Below are positions 53,880-61,810 of a stretch of 64,000 nt of DNA, in pieces (positions within the stretch are counted from its first letter, which is position 1; every line of letters begins with the position of its first letter). The DNA is from Ancylobacter pratisalsi (lineage in GTDB: Bacteria > Pseudomonadota > Alphaproteobacteria > Rhizobiales > Xanthobacteraceae): the NCBI RefSeq assembly GCF_010669125.1, contig NZ_CP048630.1, positions 3,406,001 through 3,470,000 of the forward strand. Reading direction: 5' to 3'. The notes below the pieces were generated by a model that ran no database searches, was not told the origin of the DNA, and saw only the letters and a program-made list of their open reading frames with translations. A program made the position numbers and the translations under genes.

Positions 53880-53908
53880 TTGACAGCGTAACGCTGGCCG
53901 GGTAGGTT
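53880..53908 (+). promoter_or_regulatory. Candidate sigma-70 promoter
   Basis: TTGACA (53880-53885), 17 bases and TAGGTT (53903-53908). The -35 is a perfect consensus and the spacing is ideal, although the -10 matches only half of TATAAT. It lies just after the AT-rich pseudogene and would drive the untranslated stretch up to the terminator at 54032. Confidence 0.5.
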
Positions 53909-53913
53909 TTGGG

Positions 53914-54057
53914 CATGCTCCACAACTGTGTCGAGACGCAGAGCTTTCGGCGCGGGTGTCCGGCTTTCGGGTCGGGATGAACGCGTGGGTGGAGCGGGTC
54001 GCCCCGTGCAGGGCGAACCCTTTGATTTCGCAAGCCGGCCGAGAGGCCGGCTTTTTT
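53914..54057 (+). ncRNA. Candidate small RNA upstream of the GTA cluster
   Basis: A promoter-like TTGACA-N17-TAGGTT and a strong intrinsic terminator bracket about 145 bases without a supported coding frame. Internal hairpins are possible: GGGTCGCCC pairs with GGGCGAACCC around 53998-54022 with one bulge. No known RNA family was recognised; SRP, tmRNA and 6S signatures were looked for and not found. Transcription is not proven. Confidence 0.35.
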
Positions 54058-54058
54058 A
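54032..54058 (+). terminator. Rho-independent terminator before the GTA cluster
   Basis: AAGCCGGCC (54032-54040) and GGCCGGCTT (54045-54053) make a perfect 9-bp stem with loop GAGA, followed by TTTTTATTTT. It lies 58 bp before the first GTA gene and would insulate it from upstream transcription. Confidence 0.9.
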
Positions 54059-54070
54059 TTTTCCGAACAT

Positions 54071-54096
54071 GGTTCGCCGGCTCCGGCCTGCGAACC
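54071..54096. repeat. Inverted repeat before the small terminase gene
   Basis: GGTTCGC (54071-54077) and GCGAACC (54090-54096) form a perfect 7-bp stem, 19 bp upstream of the g1 ATG. It may be an operator or a leader hairpin for the GTA transcript. Confidence 0.45.
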
Positions 54097-54115
54097 TCCG
54101 TCGTCGGGGGGTGCG

Positions 54116-54700
54116 ATGTCGGTTCCGGCACGAGCCATCTCGCCGGAGGCGCTCGACGAGGCGCGCCGGCTCTATGAACTCACCAGCGTTCCGGTGCAGC
54201 AGGTGGCCGACATGCTCGGCATTGCCAAGAGCACCCTGAACAAGAGGGCGCGGCTCTGGGGCTGGCAGCGGCGCATGGCGCGCATTCCGGGCGGACCGAT
54301 GCCGGGCCTTGGGCCGGGGTCTGCGCCGGATGCCGGGCCTGCTTCGGTGCTGCTTTCCTCGTCGGCGGGCGACCGGGTGGCCAGCGAGCGGGTGGGGCTG
54401 GCGGCGCCGACCTCGCGTCGTGCCCTGATCGGGCGGCTGGTGAAGCGGGTCGAGAACGAAATCGCCGCCGTGGAGCGGCTGGTGGCCCGCGCCGGGCTTT
54501 CCGCCGACGGGGCGGCCGAGGCGGAACGGGCGGCGCGCACGCTCGCCATTCTGGTGCGCTCGCTGCGCGAACTGGCGGCGCTGGAAAAGAACGAGCCGGG
54601 CGGGGATGAGGATGACGCAGGCCTGCGCGACGCCGACGCCTACCGACGCGAACTTGGTGAAACTCTTGAACGCGTGCTGGCAGGACGGACGGCTGGCTGA
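54116..54700 (+). CDS. GTA small terminase-like protein (g1)
   Basis: A 194-residue protein. The N-terminal helix-turn-helix (residues about 10-45, ARRLYELTSVPVQQVADMLG then IAKSTLNKRARLWGWQRR) recalls DNA-binding terminase small subunits. The C-terminal half is helical and acidic, with a coiled-coil-like stretch (LIGRLVKRVENEIAAVERLV near 102-121). It is the first gene of the cluster and overlaps the large terminase by 95 bp. The role as packaging-initiation subunit is inferred from fold and position. Confidence 0.75.
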   Translation: MSVPARAISPEALDEARRLYELTSVPVQQVADMLGIAKSTLNKRARLWGWQRRMARIPGGPMPGLGPGSAPDAGPASVLLSSSAGDRVASERVGLAAPTSRRALIGRLVKRVENEIAAVERLVARAGLSADGAAEAERAARTLAILVRSLRELAALEKNEPGGDEDDAGLRDADAYRRELGETLERVLAGRTAG

Positions 54701-55976
54701 AGTCATCGCCGCGCTCGATGCCGGCACCATGGAATGGCTGGCCCATCACTGGCCGCTGCTCGGGCGCGCCTCGCAGCAGGCGCCGGCAACGGCGCAGGGT
54801 GGGGGCGACTGGCTGACCTGGCTGGTGCTGGGCGGGCGCGGCGCGGGCAAGACCCGGGCCGGTGCCGAATGGGTGCGCGCACTGGCGCTTGGCCATGACG
54901 GGCCGAAGGCCGGGCGGATCGCGCTCATCGCCGAGAGCCTCGGGGATTTTCGCGAGGTGATGGTGGAGGGCGTGTCGGGCATTCTCGCGGTGCATCCGCG
55001 TGCCGAGCGCCCGACCTGGGAGCCCACGCGGCGGCGGCTGGAATGGCCCAATGGCGCGGTGGCGCAGGGCTTTTCCGCCGACGACCCCGAAAGTCTGCGC
55101 GGGCCGCAATTCGACGCGGCGTGGTGTGACGAACTGGCCAAATGGCGCTACGCGCAGGCCGCGTTCGACATGCTTCAGTTCGGGCTGCGGCTGGGACGCC
55201 GCCCGCGCCAGATGGTGACGACCACGCCGCGACCGACCAGCCTGGTGCGGGCGTTGCTCGCGGATCCGCGCACCGCGGTGACGCGGATGGGTACGGCGGA
55301 GAACGCCGTGCACCTGGCGCCGACCTTCCTCGAAGGCGTGGTGGGACGCTACGCCGGCACACGGCTTGGCCGCCAGGAACTGGAGGGCGAGCTGGTGGAG
55401 GACCGGCCGGATGCGCTGTGGACCCGTGAGGGGCTGGAGAGCGGACGGCTGGCCGCGCCGCCGCCGCTGATACGGATCGTGATCGCGGTCGACCCGCCCG
55501 CCTCCTCGCGCAAGCAGGCGGATGCGTGCGGCATCGTCGCCGCGGGAATTGACCGCGAGGGGGTGGTGCATGTGCTGGCGGACGAGAGCGCGCAGGGGTT
55601 GACGCCCTCGCGCTGGGGAGCGCGGGCGATCGCGCTGTTTCACAGGCTGGAGGCCGACCGCGTGGTGGTCGAGGTCAACCAGGGCGGGGAGATGGTGCGC
55701 ACCATTCTCAACGGGCTGGACCCCGGCGTGCCGGTGGCCGAGGTGCGTGCGACGCGCGGCAAGTGGCTGCGCGCCGAGCCGGTGGCCGCGCTTTACGAGC
55801 AGGGACGGGTGCGCCATGCCGGCGCCTTCCCCCAGCTTGAGGACGAATTGTGTGATTTCGGCCCCGAGGGGCTTTCCAACGGGCGCTCGCCCGACCGGCT
55901 CGACGCGCTGGTCTGGGCGGTGACGGCGCTGGCGCTCGGCCCGAAGGAGACCGCGCCGCGGGTGCGCCGGATGTAA
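54606..55976 (+). CDS. GTA terminase large subunit (g2)
   Basis: A 456-residue DNA-packaging motor. ATPase P-loop GGRGAGKTRAGAEWVRA near 78-94, the family's first motif. The C-terminal RNase H-like nuclease domain has IVIAVDPPASSRKQAD near 293-308 with its catalytic Asp, and DRLDALVWAVTALALG near 433. The N-terminal LLNACWQDGRLAEVIAALDA matches GTA terminases, so the early start (ATG 54606 or 54612) and the unusually long overlap with g1 are probably real. Confidence 0.9.
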   Translation: MRMTQACATPTPTDANLVKLLNACWQDGRLAEVIAALDAGTMEWLAHHWPLLGRASQQAPATAQGGGDWLTWLVLGGRGAGKTRAGAEWVRALALGHDGPKAGRIALIAESLGDFREVMVEGVSGILAVHPRAERPTWEPTRRRLEWPNGAVAQGFSADDPESLRGPQFDAAWCDELAKWRYAQAAFDMLQFGLRLGRRPRQMVTTTPRPTSLVRALLADPRTAVTRMGTAENAVHLAPTFLEGVVGRYAGTRLGRQELEGELVEDRPDALWTREGLESGRLAAPPPLIRIVIAVDPPASSRKQADACGIVAAGIDREGVVHVLADESAQGLTPSRWGARAIALFHRLEADRVVVEVNQGGEMVRTILNGLDPGVPVAEVRATRGKWLRAEPVAALYEQGRVRHAGAFPQLEDELCDFGPEGLSNGRSPDRLDALVWAVTALALGPKETAPRVRRM

Positions 55977-56037
55977 GCGCCCGCGCCGGGCTGAAGCGGG
56001 CGCGGTGCATGGGTTTTCCTCGACCACGGAGCCTTTC

Positions 56038-57195
56038 ATGAAGCTCTTTCCCTTTCGCCGTCCTTCGGCACCGCCGGAGGCGAAGGCCTCGCGCACCCAG
56101 GGGCTGGTGGCGCTGATTTCCGGCCATCGGCCGGTCTGGACGCCGCGGGACTATGGCGCGCTGGCCCGCGAGGGCTACCTGCGCAACGCGGTGGCGCATC
56201 GCTGCGTGCGGCTGGTGGCCGAGGCGGTGGGACAGGTGAGCTTCACGCTGCTCGACGCCGGGCGCGAGGTGGGCGACCACCCGCTTACCGAGCCGCTGGC
56301 GCAGCCGAGCCCGAAACTCTCCGGCACCGCCTTTCTTGAGGCGCTGTCGGCGCATCTGATGATCGCCGGCAATGCCTATGTGGAAGCGGTCGCGATCCAG
56401 GGCGAGCCGCGCGAGCTTCATGTCCTGCGCCCCGACCGGATGCGCGTGGTGCCGGGCGCGGATGGCTGGGCGGAAGCCTATGAGTATTCCGCCGGCGGGC
56501 GTGCGGTGCGCTTCGTGCAGGAGGGGCCGGGCGTGCCCCCGATCCTGCATGTGGCGCTGTTCAACCCGCTCGACGACCATTACGGCGCCCCGCCGCTGGA
56601 GGCCGCGCAGATCGCGCTCGACCTGCACAACGCGGCCGGCGCCTGGAACAAGGCGCTGCTCGACAATGCCGCCCGCCCTTCCGGCGCGCTGGTCTATGGC
56701 GGCAGCGGCAATCTTTCCGACGAGCAGTTCGAGCGGCTGAAGGAGGAGCTGGAGGCGAATTTCGCCGGCGCCGCCAATGCCGGGCGCCCGCTTCTGCTGG
56801 AGGGCGGGCTGGACTGGCGCCCGCTCTCGCTCAGCCCCAAGGACATGGACTTCCTGGAGGCCAAGAACGCGGCGGCGCGGGAGATCGCGCTCGCCTTCGG
56901 CGTGCCGCCGATGATGCTCGGCATTCCCGGCGACGCCACCTATGCCAACTATGCCGAGGCGAGCCGGGTGCTGTGGCGCCAGACCGTGCTGCCGCTGGCC
57001 CGCCGGCTGGGCAACGACCTCGCCGGCTGGCTCTCGCCCGCCTATGGCGAGACGCGGCTGAGGCTGGAGCCCGACCTCGACGCCATCGAGGCGCTGAGCA
57101 CGGAGCGCGAGGCGCTGTGGCGGCGGGTGAGCGAGGCGAGCTTCCTGACCGACGACGAGAAGCGCCAGGCGGTGGGCTACGGCATCGCCGGCTAG
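56038..57195 (+). CDS. GTA portal protein (g3), HK97 family
   Basis: A 385-residue portal protein that forms the dodecameric ring at the capsid vertex. Family features: RNAVAHRCVRLVAEAVGQVSF near 51, YGAPPLEAAQIALDLHNAAG near 182-201, then FAFGVPPMMLGIPGDATYANY-like text near 280-300 (IALAFGVPPMMLGIPGD). ATG 56038 is preceded by GGAG. It comes 61 bp after the terminase gene. Confidence 0.93.
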   Translation: MKLFPFRRPSAPPEAKASRTQGLVALISGHRPVWTPRDYGALAREGYLRNAVAHRCVRLVAEAVGQVSFTLLDAGREVGDHPLTEPLAQPSPKLSGTAFLEALSAHLMIAGNAYVEAVAIQGEPRELHVLRPDRMRVVPGADGWAEAYEYSAGGRAVRFVQEGPGVPPILHVALFNPLDDHYGAPPLEAAQIALDLHNAAGAWNKALLDNAARPSGALVYGGSGNLSDEQFERLKEELEANFAGAANAGRPLLLEGGLDWRPLSLSPKDMDFLEAKNAAAREIALAFGVPPMMLGIPGDATYANYAEASRVLWRQTVLPLARRLGNDLAGWLSPAYGETRLRLEPDLDAIEALSTEREALWRRVSEASFLTDDEKRQAVGYGIAG

Positions 57196-57245
57196 CGCGT
57201 TCGCCCCATTGCATTTTCCCGCCACCGCCGAGCCGGACGCCACCG

Positions 57246-57434
57246 ATGCAGACCCTTATCGACGCCTTCGCCGCGAAGGCGGATCTCGCGCATCTGGCGC
57301 TGCTGATGTGGGCGCTGGGCGCTTCCACGCTGGCGGGGACCGCGATGCGCGAGCTTGGCCGGGCCTCCCGGCGCTTTGACGACTTCGTGCGCGAGATCGC
57401 GCGCTTCAACGCCACGTTCGGAGACCAGCCATGA
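57246..57434 (+). CDS. Small GTA-cluster membrane-like protein (g3.5 position)
   Basis: A 62-residue protein with a hydrophobic helix (about 15-33, LAHLALLMWALGASTLAG) and a basic C-terminal helix ending FNATFGDQP. It occupies the place of the small gene between portal and protease in GTA clusters. Its stop overlaps the next small gene by 4 bp (ATGA). Function unknown. Confidence 0.7.
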   Translation: MQTLIDAFAAKADLAHLALLMWALGASTLAGTAMRELGRASRRFDDFVREIARFNATFGDQP

Positions 57435-57601
57435 AAGGCACACCCCGCATACGGGCCTTCCTGCCCAGCCGTCCGCGCCTGCCGGCCCCGAGCCGGGCCG
57501 GCGACGCGCCGCAGGTGTTCCGCGAGTTCGGCCGCACGCTCGGCCGGCTCGAACGCGCCGCCGCCACCCGCAAGCCCAAGGGAGGCAAGGACGGCGCATG
57601 A
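57431..57601 (+). CDS. Tiny basic protein before the prohead protease
   Basis: A 56-residue Arg/Pro-rich protein (starts MKGTPRIRAFLPSRPR, later LGRLERAAATRKPKGGKDG), too short for routine gene finding. Both ends are 4-bp ATGA overlaps with its neighbours, which strongly suggests that it is translated. No homology recognised. Confidence 0.6.
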   Translation: MKGTPRIRAFLPSRPRLPAPSRAGDAPQVFREFGRTLGRLERAAATRKPKGGKDGA

Positions 57602-58170
57602 GTGCATTCGCGATCCACAAGGCTCCCGCGATCGAGACCAAGGCCCAGTCGGGCGCGCTGGCGGCGATCGAGCCCGATGGCAGCTTCGAGGGCTATGCCG
57701 CGCTGTTCGGCCGGGTCGACCTCGGGCGCGACCTGATCCTGCCCGGCGCCTTCACCCGCTCGCTCGGCGAGCGCGGCGTCTCGGGCGTGCGCATGCTGTT
57801 CCAGCATGACCCGGCCGAGCCGATCGGGGTCTGGACCTCGATCCGCGAGGATGGGGTCGGGCTCCAGGTGCGCGGCCGGCTGACGCTGGATGTCGCCCGC
57901 GCCCGCGAGGTGCTGGCGCTGATGCACGCGGGAGCGATCGACGGGCTCTCCATCGGCTTTCGCGCCGTCGAGGGGCGCACCGACCCGCGCAGCCGGGTGC
58001 GCCGGCTGGTCCGGATCGACCTTTGGGAGATCTCGGTCGTCACCTTTCCGATGCAGCCCGATGCCCGCATCGCCGGGGTGAAGGCGGGCGCCCGCAGCCT
58101 CGCCGCCACGATACGGCGCGGCGCACGGCGGCTGCGCACGCTGCCCGGCCTCGTACCGCTGCCGAGCTGA
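57598..58170 (+). CDS. GTA prohead protease (g4), HK97 family
   Basis: A 190-residue serine protease that trims the capsid scaffold region. The motif FEGYAALFGRVDLGRDLILPGAF lies near 32-54, the His in FQHDPAEPIG near 73 and the Ser in GAIDGLSIGFRAVEG near 119. These agree with the HK97 peptidase U35 family. ATG 57598 overlaps the preceding small gene. Confidence 0.92.
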   Translation: MSAFAIHKAPAIETKAQSGALAAIEPDGSFEGYAALFGRVDLGRDLILPGAFTRSLGERGVSGVRMLFQHDPAEPIGVWTSIREDGVGLQVRGRLTLDVARAREVLALMHAGAIDGLSIGFRAVEGRTDPRSRVRRLVRIDLWEISVVTFPMQPDARIAGVKAGARSLAATIRRGARRLRTLPGLVPLPS

Positions 58171-58233
58171 TGAGCGGCTGACACGGCCGCTTTCCACGAT
58201 GCCTTTCCCACGACATGCCCTTTGAACAGGAAC

Positions 58234-59511
58234 ATGAGACACATGGATCCCAAGCATTCCGCTTTCGAGACCAAAGCCGCCGTTGAGACCAAGCACCTCG
58301 CCGGCCCGGAAGTGAGCGCGGCCTTCGAGGAGTTCATGGGCGCCTTCGAGGCGTTCAAGGACGCCAACGACCAGCGCCTTTCCGAGCTGGAGCGGCGCGG
58401 CGGCGACCCGGTGACCACCGACAAGGTGGAGCGTATCAACTCCGCGCTCGACACCCAGAAGGCGCTGATCGACGAACTGGTGCTGAAAGCCCGCCGCCCG
58501 GCGCTGGGCGGCGCCGGCGACCTGGTCTCCGACATCGCCGCCCGCGAGCACAAGAGTGCCTTCGACGCCTATGTCCGCCATGGCGAAACCGCCGGGTTGA
58601 AGCGGCTGGAGGCCAAGGCGCTGTCCGCCGGCGTCGGCGCCGATGGCGGCTATGTGGTGCCGGGCGAGACCGAGCGCGAGATCGGCCGGCGGCTCGCCGC
58701 GCTGTCCCCGATCCGCGCCATTTCCGATGTCCGGGTGATCTCCTCCGGCACCTACAAGAAGCCGTTCATGACCTCCGGCCCGGCGGTGGGCTGGGTCGCG
58801 GAGACCGCGGCGCGCACCCAGACCACCAGCCCGGTGCTGGATGAGCTGAGCTTCCCGGCGATGGAGATCTACGCCATGCCGGCGGCGACGCAGACCCTGC
58901 TCGACGACGCGGCGGTGAATATCGACGAGTGGCTTGCCATCGAGGTCGAGGCCGCCTTCGCCGCCCAGGAAGGCGCCGCCTTCGTGATCGGTGACGGGGT
59001 GGGCAAACCCAAGGGCTTCCTGGCCTATGACACCGTGGCCGAGGACAGCTGGGAATGGGGCAAGCTCGGCGTTGTCGCCACCGGCGTCGATGGCGATTTT
59101 CCCACCGCCAGCCCGGCCGATCCGCTGGTCGACCTCGTCTATGCGCTCAAGAGCGGCTACCGCCAGAACGGCAGCTTCGTGATGAACCGCCGCTCGCAGG
59201 GCGCGGTGCGCAAGCTGAAGGACGAGAACGGCCAGTATCTGTGGGCCCCCCCGCTCGCCGCCGGCCAGCCGCCGAGCCTGATGAACTTCCCCGTCCATGA
59301 GGCCGAGGAGATGCCGGACATCGGCGCCGACAGCCTGTCGATCGCCTTTGGCGACTTCAAGCGCGGCTATCTGGTGGTGGACCGCGCCGGGGTGCGCGTG
59401 CTGCGCGACCCCTATTCGGCCAAGCCCTATGTGCTGTTCTACACCACCAAGCGGGTGGGCGGCGGCGTGCAGGACTTCGACGCCATCAAGCTGCTGCAGT
59501 TCGCGGCCTGA
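58234..59511 (+). CDS. GTA major capsid protein (g5), HK97 fold
   Basis: A 425-residue capsid precursor. The N-terminal coiled-coil scaffold-like region (about 1-110) is removed by the protease, followed by the HK97 shell domain starting near KALSAGVGADGGYVVPGETEREI. Typical shell motifs: IRAISDVRVISSGTYKKPF near 160-180 and FVMNRRSQGAVRKLKD near 310. ATG 58234 has AGGAAC upstream; ATG 58243 is an alternative. It is followed by a gap holding an opposite-strand protease gene. Confidence 0.93.
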   Translation: MRHMDPKHSAFETKAAVETKHLAGPEVSAAFEEFMGAFEAFKDANDQRLSELERRGGDPVTTDKVERINSALDTQKALIDELVLKARRPALGGAGDLVSDIAAREHKSAFDAYVRHGETAGLKRLEAKALSAGVGADGGYVVPGETEREIGRRLAALSPIRAISDVRVISSGTYKKPFMTSGPAVGWVAETAARTQTTSPVLDELSFPAMEIYAMPAATQTLLDDAAVNIDEWLAIEVEAAFAAQEGAAFVIGDGVGKPKGFLAYDTVAEDSWEWGKLGVVATGVDGDFPTASPADPLVDLVYALKSGYRQNGSFVMNRRSQGAVRKLKDENGQYLWAPPLAAGQPPSLMNFPVHEAEEMPDIGADSLSIAFGDFKRGYLVVDRAGVRVLRDPYSAKPYVLFYTTKRVGGGVQDFDAIKLLQFAA

Positions 59512-59539
59512 GCGGGCGAGCGGCCCGCATGACGCGCGG

Positions 59540-60319
59540 CTAGCGCTGCATGGCCCGCGTGGTGGCGTCAATCCAGGCGCGCTGGGGACCTACCAGCGTC
59601 GCCCCGGTGACGCCGCCGCAGCCGCGCGCGCCGCCCGCCGCGGTGGACCAGCCGATGATGCCGGCGACCTCGCCGTCGAGATAGACCGGCCCGCCGCTGT
59701 CGCCGGTGCATCCCCCGCGCGCGGGCCCGTCCGACAGGCGAACCATGATGCCGCCGGTGGTGCCGATGCTCGGCAGCTCGGTGGTGCGCAGCTGCCCGCC
59801 CGAGGCGCCGTCGCCATCCTTCGTCACGCCATAGCCGGCGAGGGTGAAGGCGGTGCGGCGGGCGGGCAGCGCCATCTGCGAGGACAGCCGCGCCGGATGG
59901 AAGCTTGCGGGCAGGGCTTCCGTCAACCGGACCACGGCGAGGTCCGGGGTCGGCCGCCGGGTTTCGAAGGAGTGCGGGTCGAACGAGGGATGCAGCGCGA
60001 TCCGCGCCACCGGGATCAGCTTCGGGTTTGAGCCCTCGAACACCAGCGCCGCATAGTCCGCCGCCGGCTGCACGCAGTGGGCGGCGGTGAGCAGCACGCC
60101 CGGCGCCAGCACCACACCGGTGCAGAAGGCGCCGCGCGTCGAGGTGATCATCACGACCTCGCTCTTCAGCGCCGGGTCCGCCGGGCGTCCGCCAATGATG
60201 GCGTGCGCGGGCAGGGCGAGCGCCATCGCGCCGAGGGCGGCGAAGGCGAGGCAAGCGAACAGACGGCGCGCAAAGAGCGATCGGACGAAGTGCGGGCGAA
60301 TGGGGAGCGGGACGCGCAT
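59540..60319 (-). CDS. Secreted trypsin-like serine protease within the GTA cluster
   Basis: A 259-residue S1-family protease on the strand opposite to the GTA genes. The signal peptide (to about residue 39, ALPAHA) is followed by IIGGRPADPA. The triad is visible: His in LLTAAHCVQP near 75, Asp in PTPDLAVVRLTE near 124 and Ser in CTGDSGGPVYLDG near 205. It is predicted to act outside the cytoplasm. It breaks the capsid-connector junction and is flanked by capsid stop and connector start at 28 and about 97 bp. Confidence 0.9.
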   Translation of the reverse strand: MRVPLPIRPHFVRSLFARRLFACLAFAALGAMALALPAHAIIGGRPADPALKSEVVMITSTRGAFCTGVVLAPGVLLTAAHCVQPAADYAALVFEGSNPKLIPVARIALHPSFDPHSFETRRPTPDLAVVRLTEALPASFHPARLSSQMALPARRTAFTLAGYGVTKDGDGASGGQLRTTELPSIGTTGGIMVRLSDGPARGGCTGDSGGPVYLDGEVAGIIGWSTAAGGARGCGGVTGATLVGPQRAWIDATTRAMQR

Positions 60320-60415
60320 CGGGACTTCCGTGTGAGGGACCGCCGCCGTTCTGGCGTCCAGGGCCGGGCACGTCAATCGCCGCCGCTTCCCGCAGACACC
60401 ACCATCCGGAGATCC

Positions 60416-60985
60416 ATGATGCCTGCGATCCTTCTCACCGGCCCCGCCGCCGAGCCGCTCACGCTTGCCGAGGCGAAGACCTATCTGCGCGTCGACCATG
60501 ACGGCGAAGACGCCATGATCGGCTCGATGATCACCGCCGCACGGGCCACCGTGGAGGCCCTGACGCGGCGGGTCCTGATCGACCAGAGCTGGCGCATCGT
60601 GCGCGATGCCTGGCCGGCCTCCGGCCTCATTCCGGTGCCGGTGAACCCGCTGAAGGCGATTACCGGCGCGCATGTGATCGACGCCGCGGGCGCCGAGATC
60701 GAGGTGCCGCTGGCGGCGCTGATTTCCGATACGGCGCGCCTGCCGGGCCTGATCCGGGTCGAGCGGTGTGCGGTGCCCGAGCCGGGCAGGGTCCTTGCGG
60801 GTATCGCCATCGACGTGGTGGCGGGCCATGGCGCGGATGCCGACCATGTGCCCTCGCCGCTGGTGGAGGCGGTGCGGGTGGTGCTGGCGCACTTCTACGA
60901 GCACCGCGACGAGCCCGGTGCCGGCGCCGCGTTTCCCGCACGGCTGGACGCGCTGGTCGCCCCGTTCCGGGTCACGCGGCTATGA
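60416..60985 (+). CDS. GTA head-tail connector (g6), phiE125 gp8-like
   Basis: A 189-residue adaptor that binds beneath the portal. The N-terminal PAEPLTLAEAKTYLRVDHDGED near 13-33, then MITAARATVEALTRRVLIDQSW near 40-60, is the family signature. The C-terminal part has VEAVRVVLAHFYEHRDE near 156. GGAG stands upstream of two ATGs (60416, 60419). The stop overlaps g7 by 4 bp. Confidence 0.88.
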   Translation: MMPAILLTGPAAEPLTLAEAKTYLRVDHDGEDAMIGSMITAARATVEALTRRVLIDQSWRIVRDAWPASGLIPVPVNPLKAITGAHVIDAAGAEIEVPLAALISDTARLPGLIRVERCAVPEPGRVLAGIAIDVVAGHGADADHVPSPLVEAVRVVLAHFYEHRDEPGAGAAFPARLDALVAPFRVTRL

Positions 60986-61302
60986 GCGGGATTTCGGAGC
61001 TGCGGCATCGCTTCATTCACCAGGTGCCGGTGGAGACGCCGGACGGCATGGGCGGCGTGAGCCGGAATTTCCTCGCGGTGGATTCGCTCTGGGGGGCGGT
61101 GGAGACCTCTGCCAGCGCCGCCGAGATCGCGGACCGTCCCGGCGCGGTGCTGACCCATCAGGTGAACGTACGCGCGCCGGCCACGGTGCAGCCGGGCGAC
61201 CGGCTGCTTCTGGGGGCGCGGTGCTTCCTGGTCGAGACGGTGCACGACCGCGACGGACGCGGTCGCCGCCTTGTCTGCGGCTGCCGGGAGGAGACACCAT
61301 GA
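60982..61302 (+). CDS. GTA head closure/adaptor protein (g7)
   Basis: A 106-residue head-tail adaptor-like protein: ELRHRFIHQVPVETPDGMGG at the start and LWGAVETSASAAEIADRPG near 37, with a beta-rich end. The start overlaps g6 (ATGA) and the stop overlaps a 25-codon micro-ORF in the same manner. Position after the connector supports the call. Confidence 0.87.
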   Translation: MSGISELRHRFIHQVPVETPDGMGGVSRNFLAVDSLWGAVETSASAAEIADRPGAVLTHQVNVRAPATVQPGDRLLLGARCFLVETVHDRDGRGRRLVCGCREETP

Positions 61303-61376
61303 AAATCGACATGCGGCTGAAGGGTCTCGCGGCGCTGCGGCGCCGGCTGCTGCAACAGATCGGGAGACGGCCATGA
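61299..61376 (+). CDS. 25-residue micro-ORF at the HK97-gp10 position
   Basis: ATG 61299 to TGA 61376 codes for 25 basic residues (MKIDMRLKGLAALRRRLLQQ, then IGRRP). GGAGGAG lies 5 bp upstream, and both ends overlap the neighbouring genes as ATGA. The sequence resembles the first residues of HK97-gp10-family tail proteins, whose gene stands here in many phages. It may be a real small gene, or a remnant kept for translational coupling. Confidence 0.5.
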   Translation: MKIDMRLKGLAALRRRLLQQIGRRP

Positions 61377-61723
61377 GCGCGGCAACGGCGCTGCGCGGGG
61401 AGCGGGTCTACGACGTGCCCCCGGCCTCGCCGGAATTTCCCTATGTCACGCTTGGCGAGGCGCAGGTGCTGGACTGGTCGACCGCCACCGAAGCGGGCGA
61501 GGAGCACCGGCTGACGCTGCATGTCTGGTCGCGGCAGGGCGGGCATGGCGAGGCCCATGCGATGGCTCACCTGGTCCAGCAGGCGCTGCACGACGCGCCG
61601 CTGACGCTGGCGGGCGCCCGGCTGGTCAATCTGCGCTTCACCCAGGCCGACATCCGCCGCGAGGCCGGCGGGCGGACCTACCACGGGCTGGTCCGGTTCC
61701 GCGCCGTGATCGAGACGGCCTGA
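61373..61723 (+). CDS. GTA tail terminator-like protein (g8), DUF3168
   Basis: A 116-residue DUF3168 protein that should cap the tail tube. Family patterns: PYVTLGEAQVLDWSTATEAG near 25-44, then LHVWSRQGGHGEAHAMAHLV near 50-70. The start overlaps the micro-ORF stop (ATGA). An 88-bp gap follows before g9. Confidence 0.87.
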   Translation: MSAATALRGERVYDVPPASPEFPYVTLGEAQVLDWSTATEAGEEHRLTLHVWSRQGGHGEAHAMAHLVQQALHDAPLTLAGARLVNLRFTQADIRREAGGRTYHGLVRFRAVIETA

Positions 61724-61810
61724 CGGCCGCGCGGGCGGCGTCTCCCGCCAGCATGGTTAACACAACCTTTACGCCGCGCAGATCGCGGCCAAGCAGGAAA
61801 GGATCCGCCC

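Noticed and set aside
53914..54057. SRP RNA, tmRNA or 6S RNA
   Set aside because: The conserved signature loops of these RNAs were not found; only the promoter and terminator remain as evidence.
54180..56096. 638-codon minus-strand frame over the terminase genes
   Set aside because: Shadow of the large terminase; Arg/Pro-rich without motifs.
57406..59571. 721-codon minus-strand open frame over capsid and protease genes
   Set aside because: Opposite the intact GTA protease and capsid; no start signal and a repetitive His/Gln/Arg-rich product.
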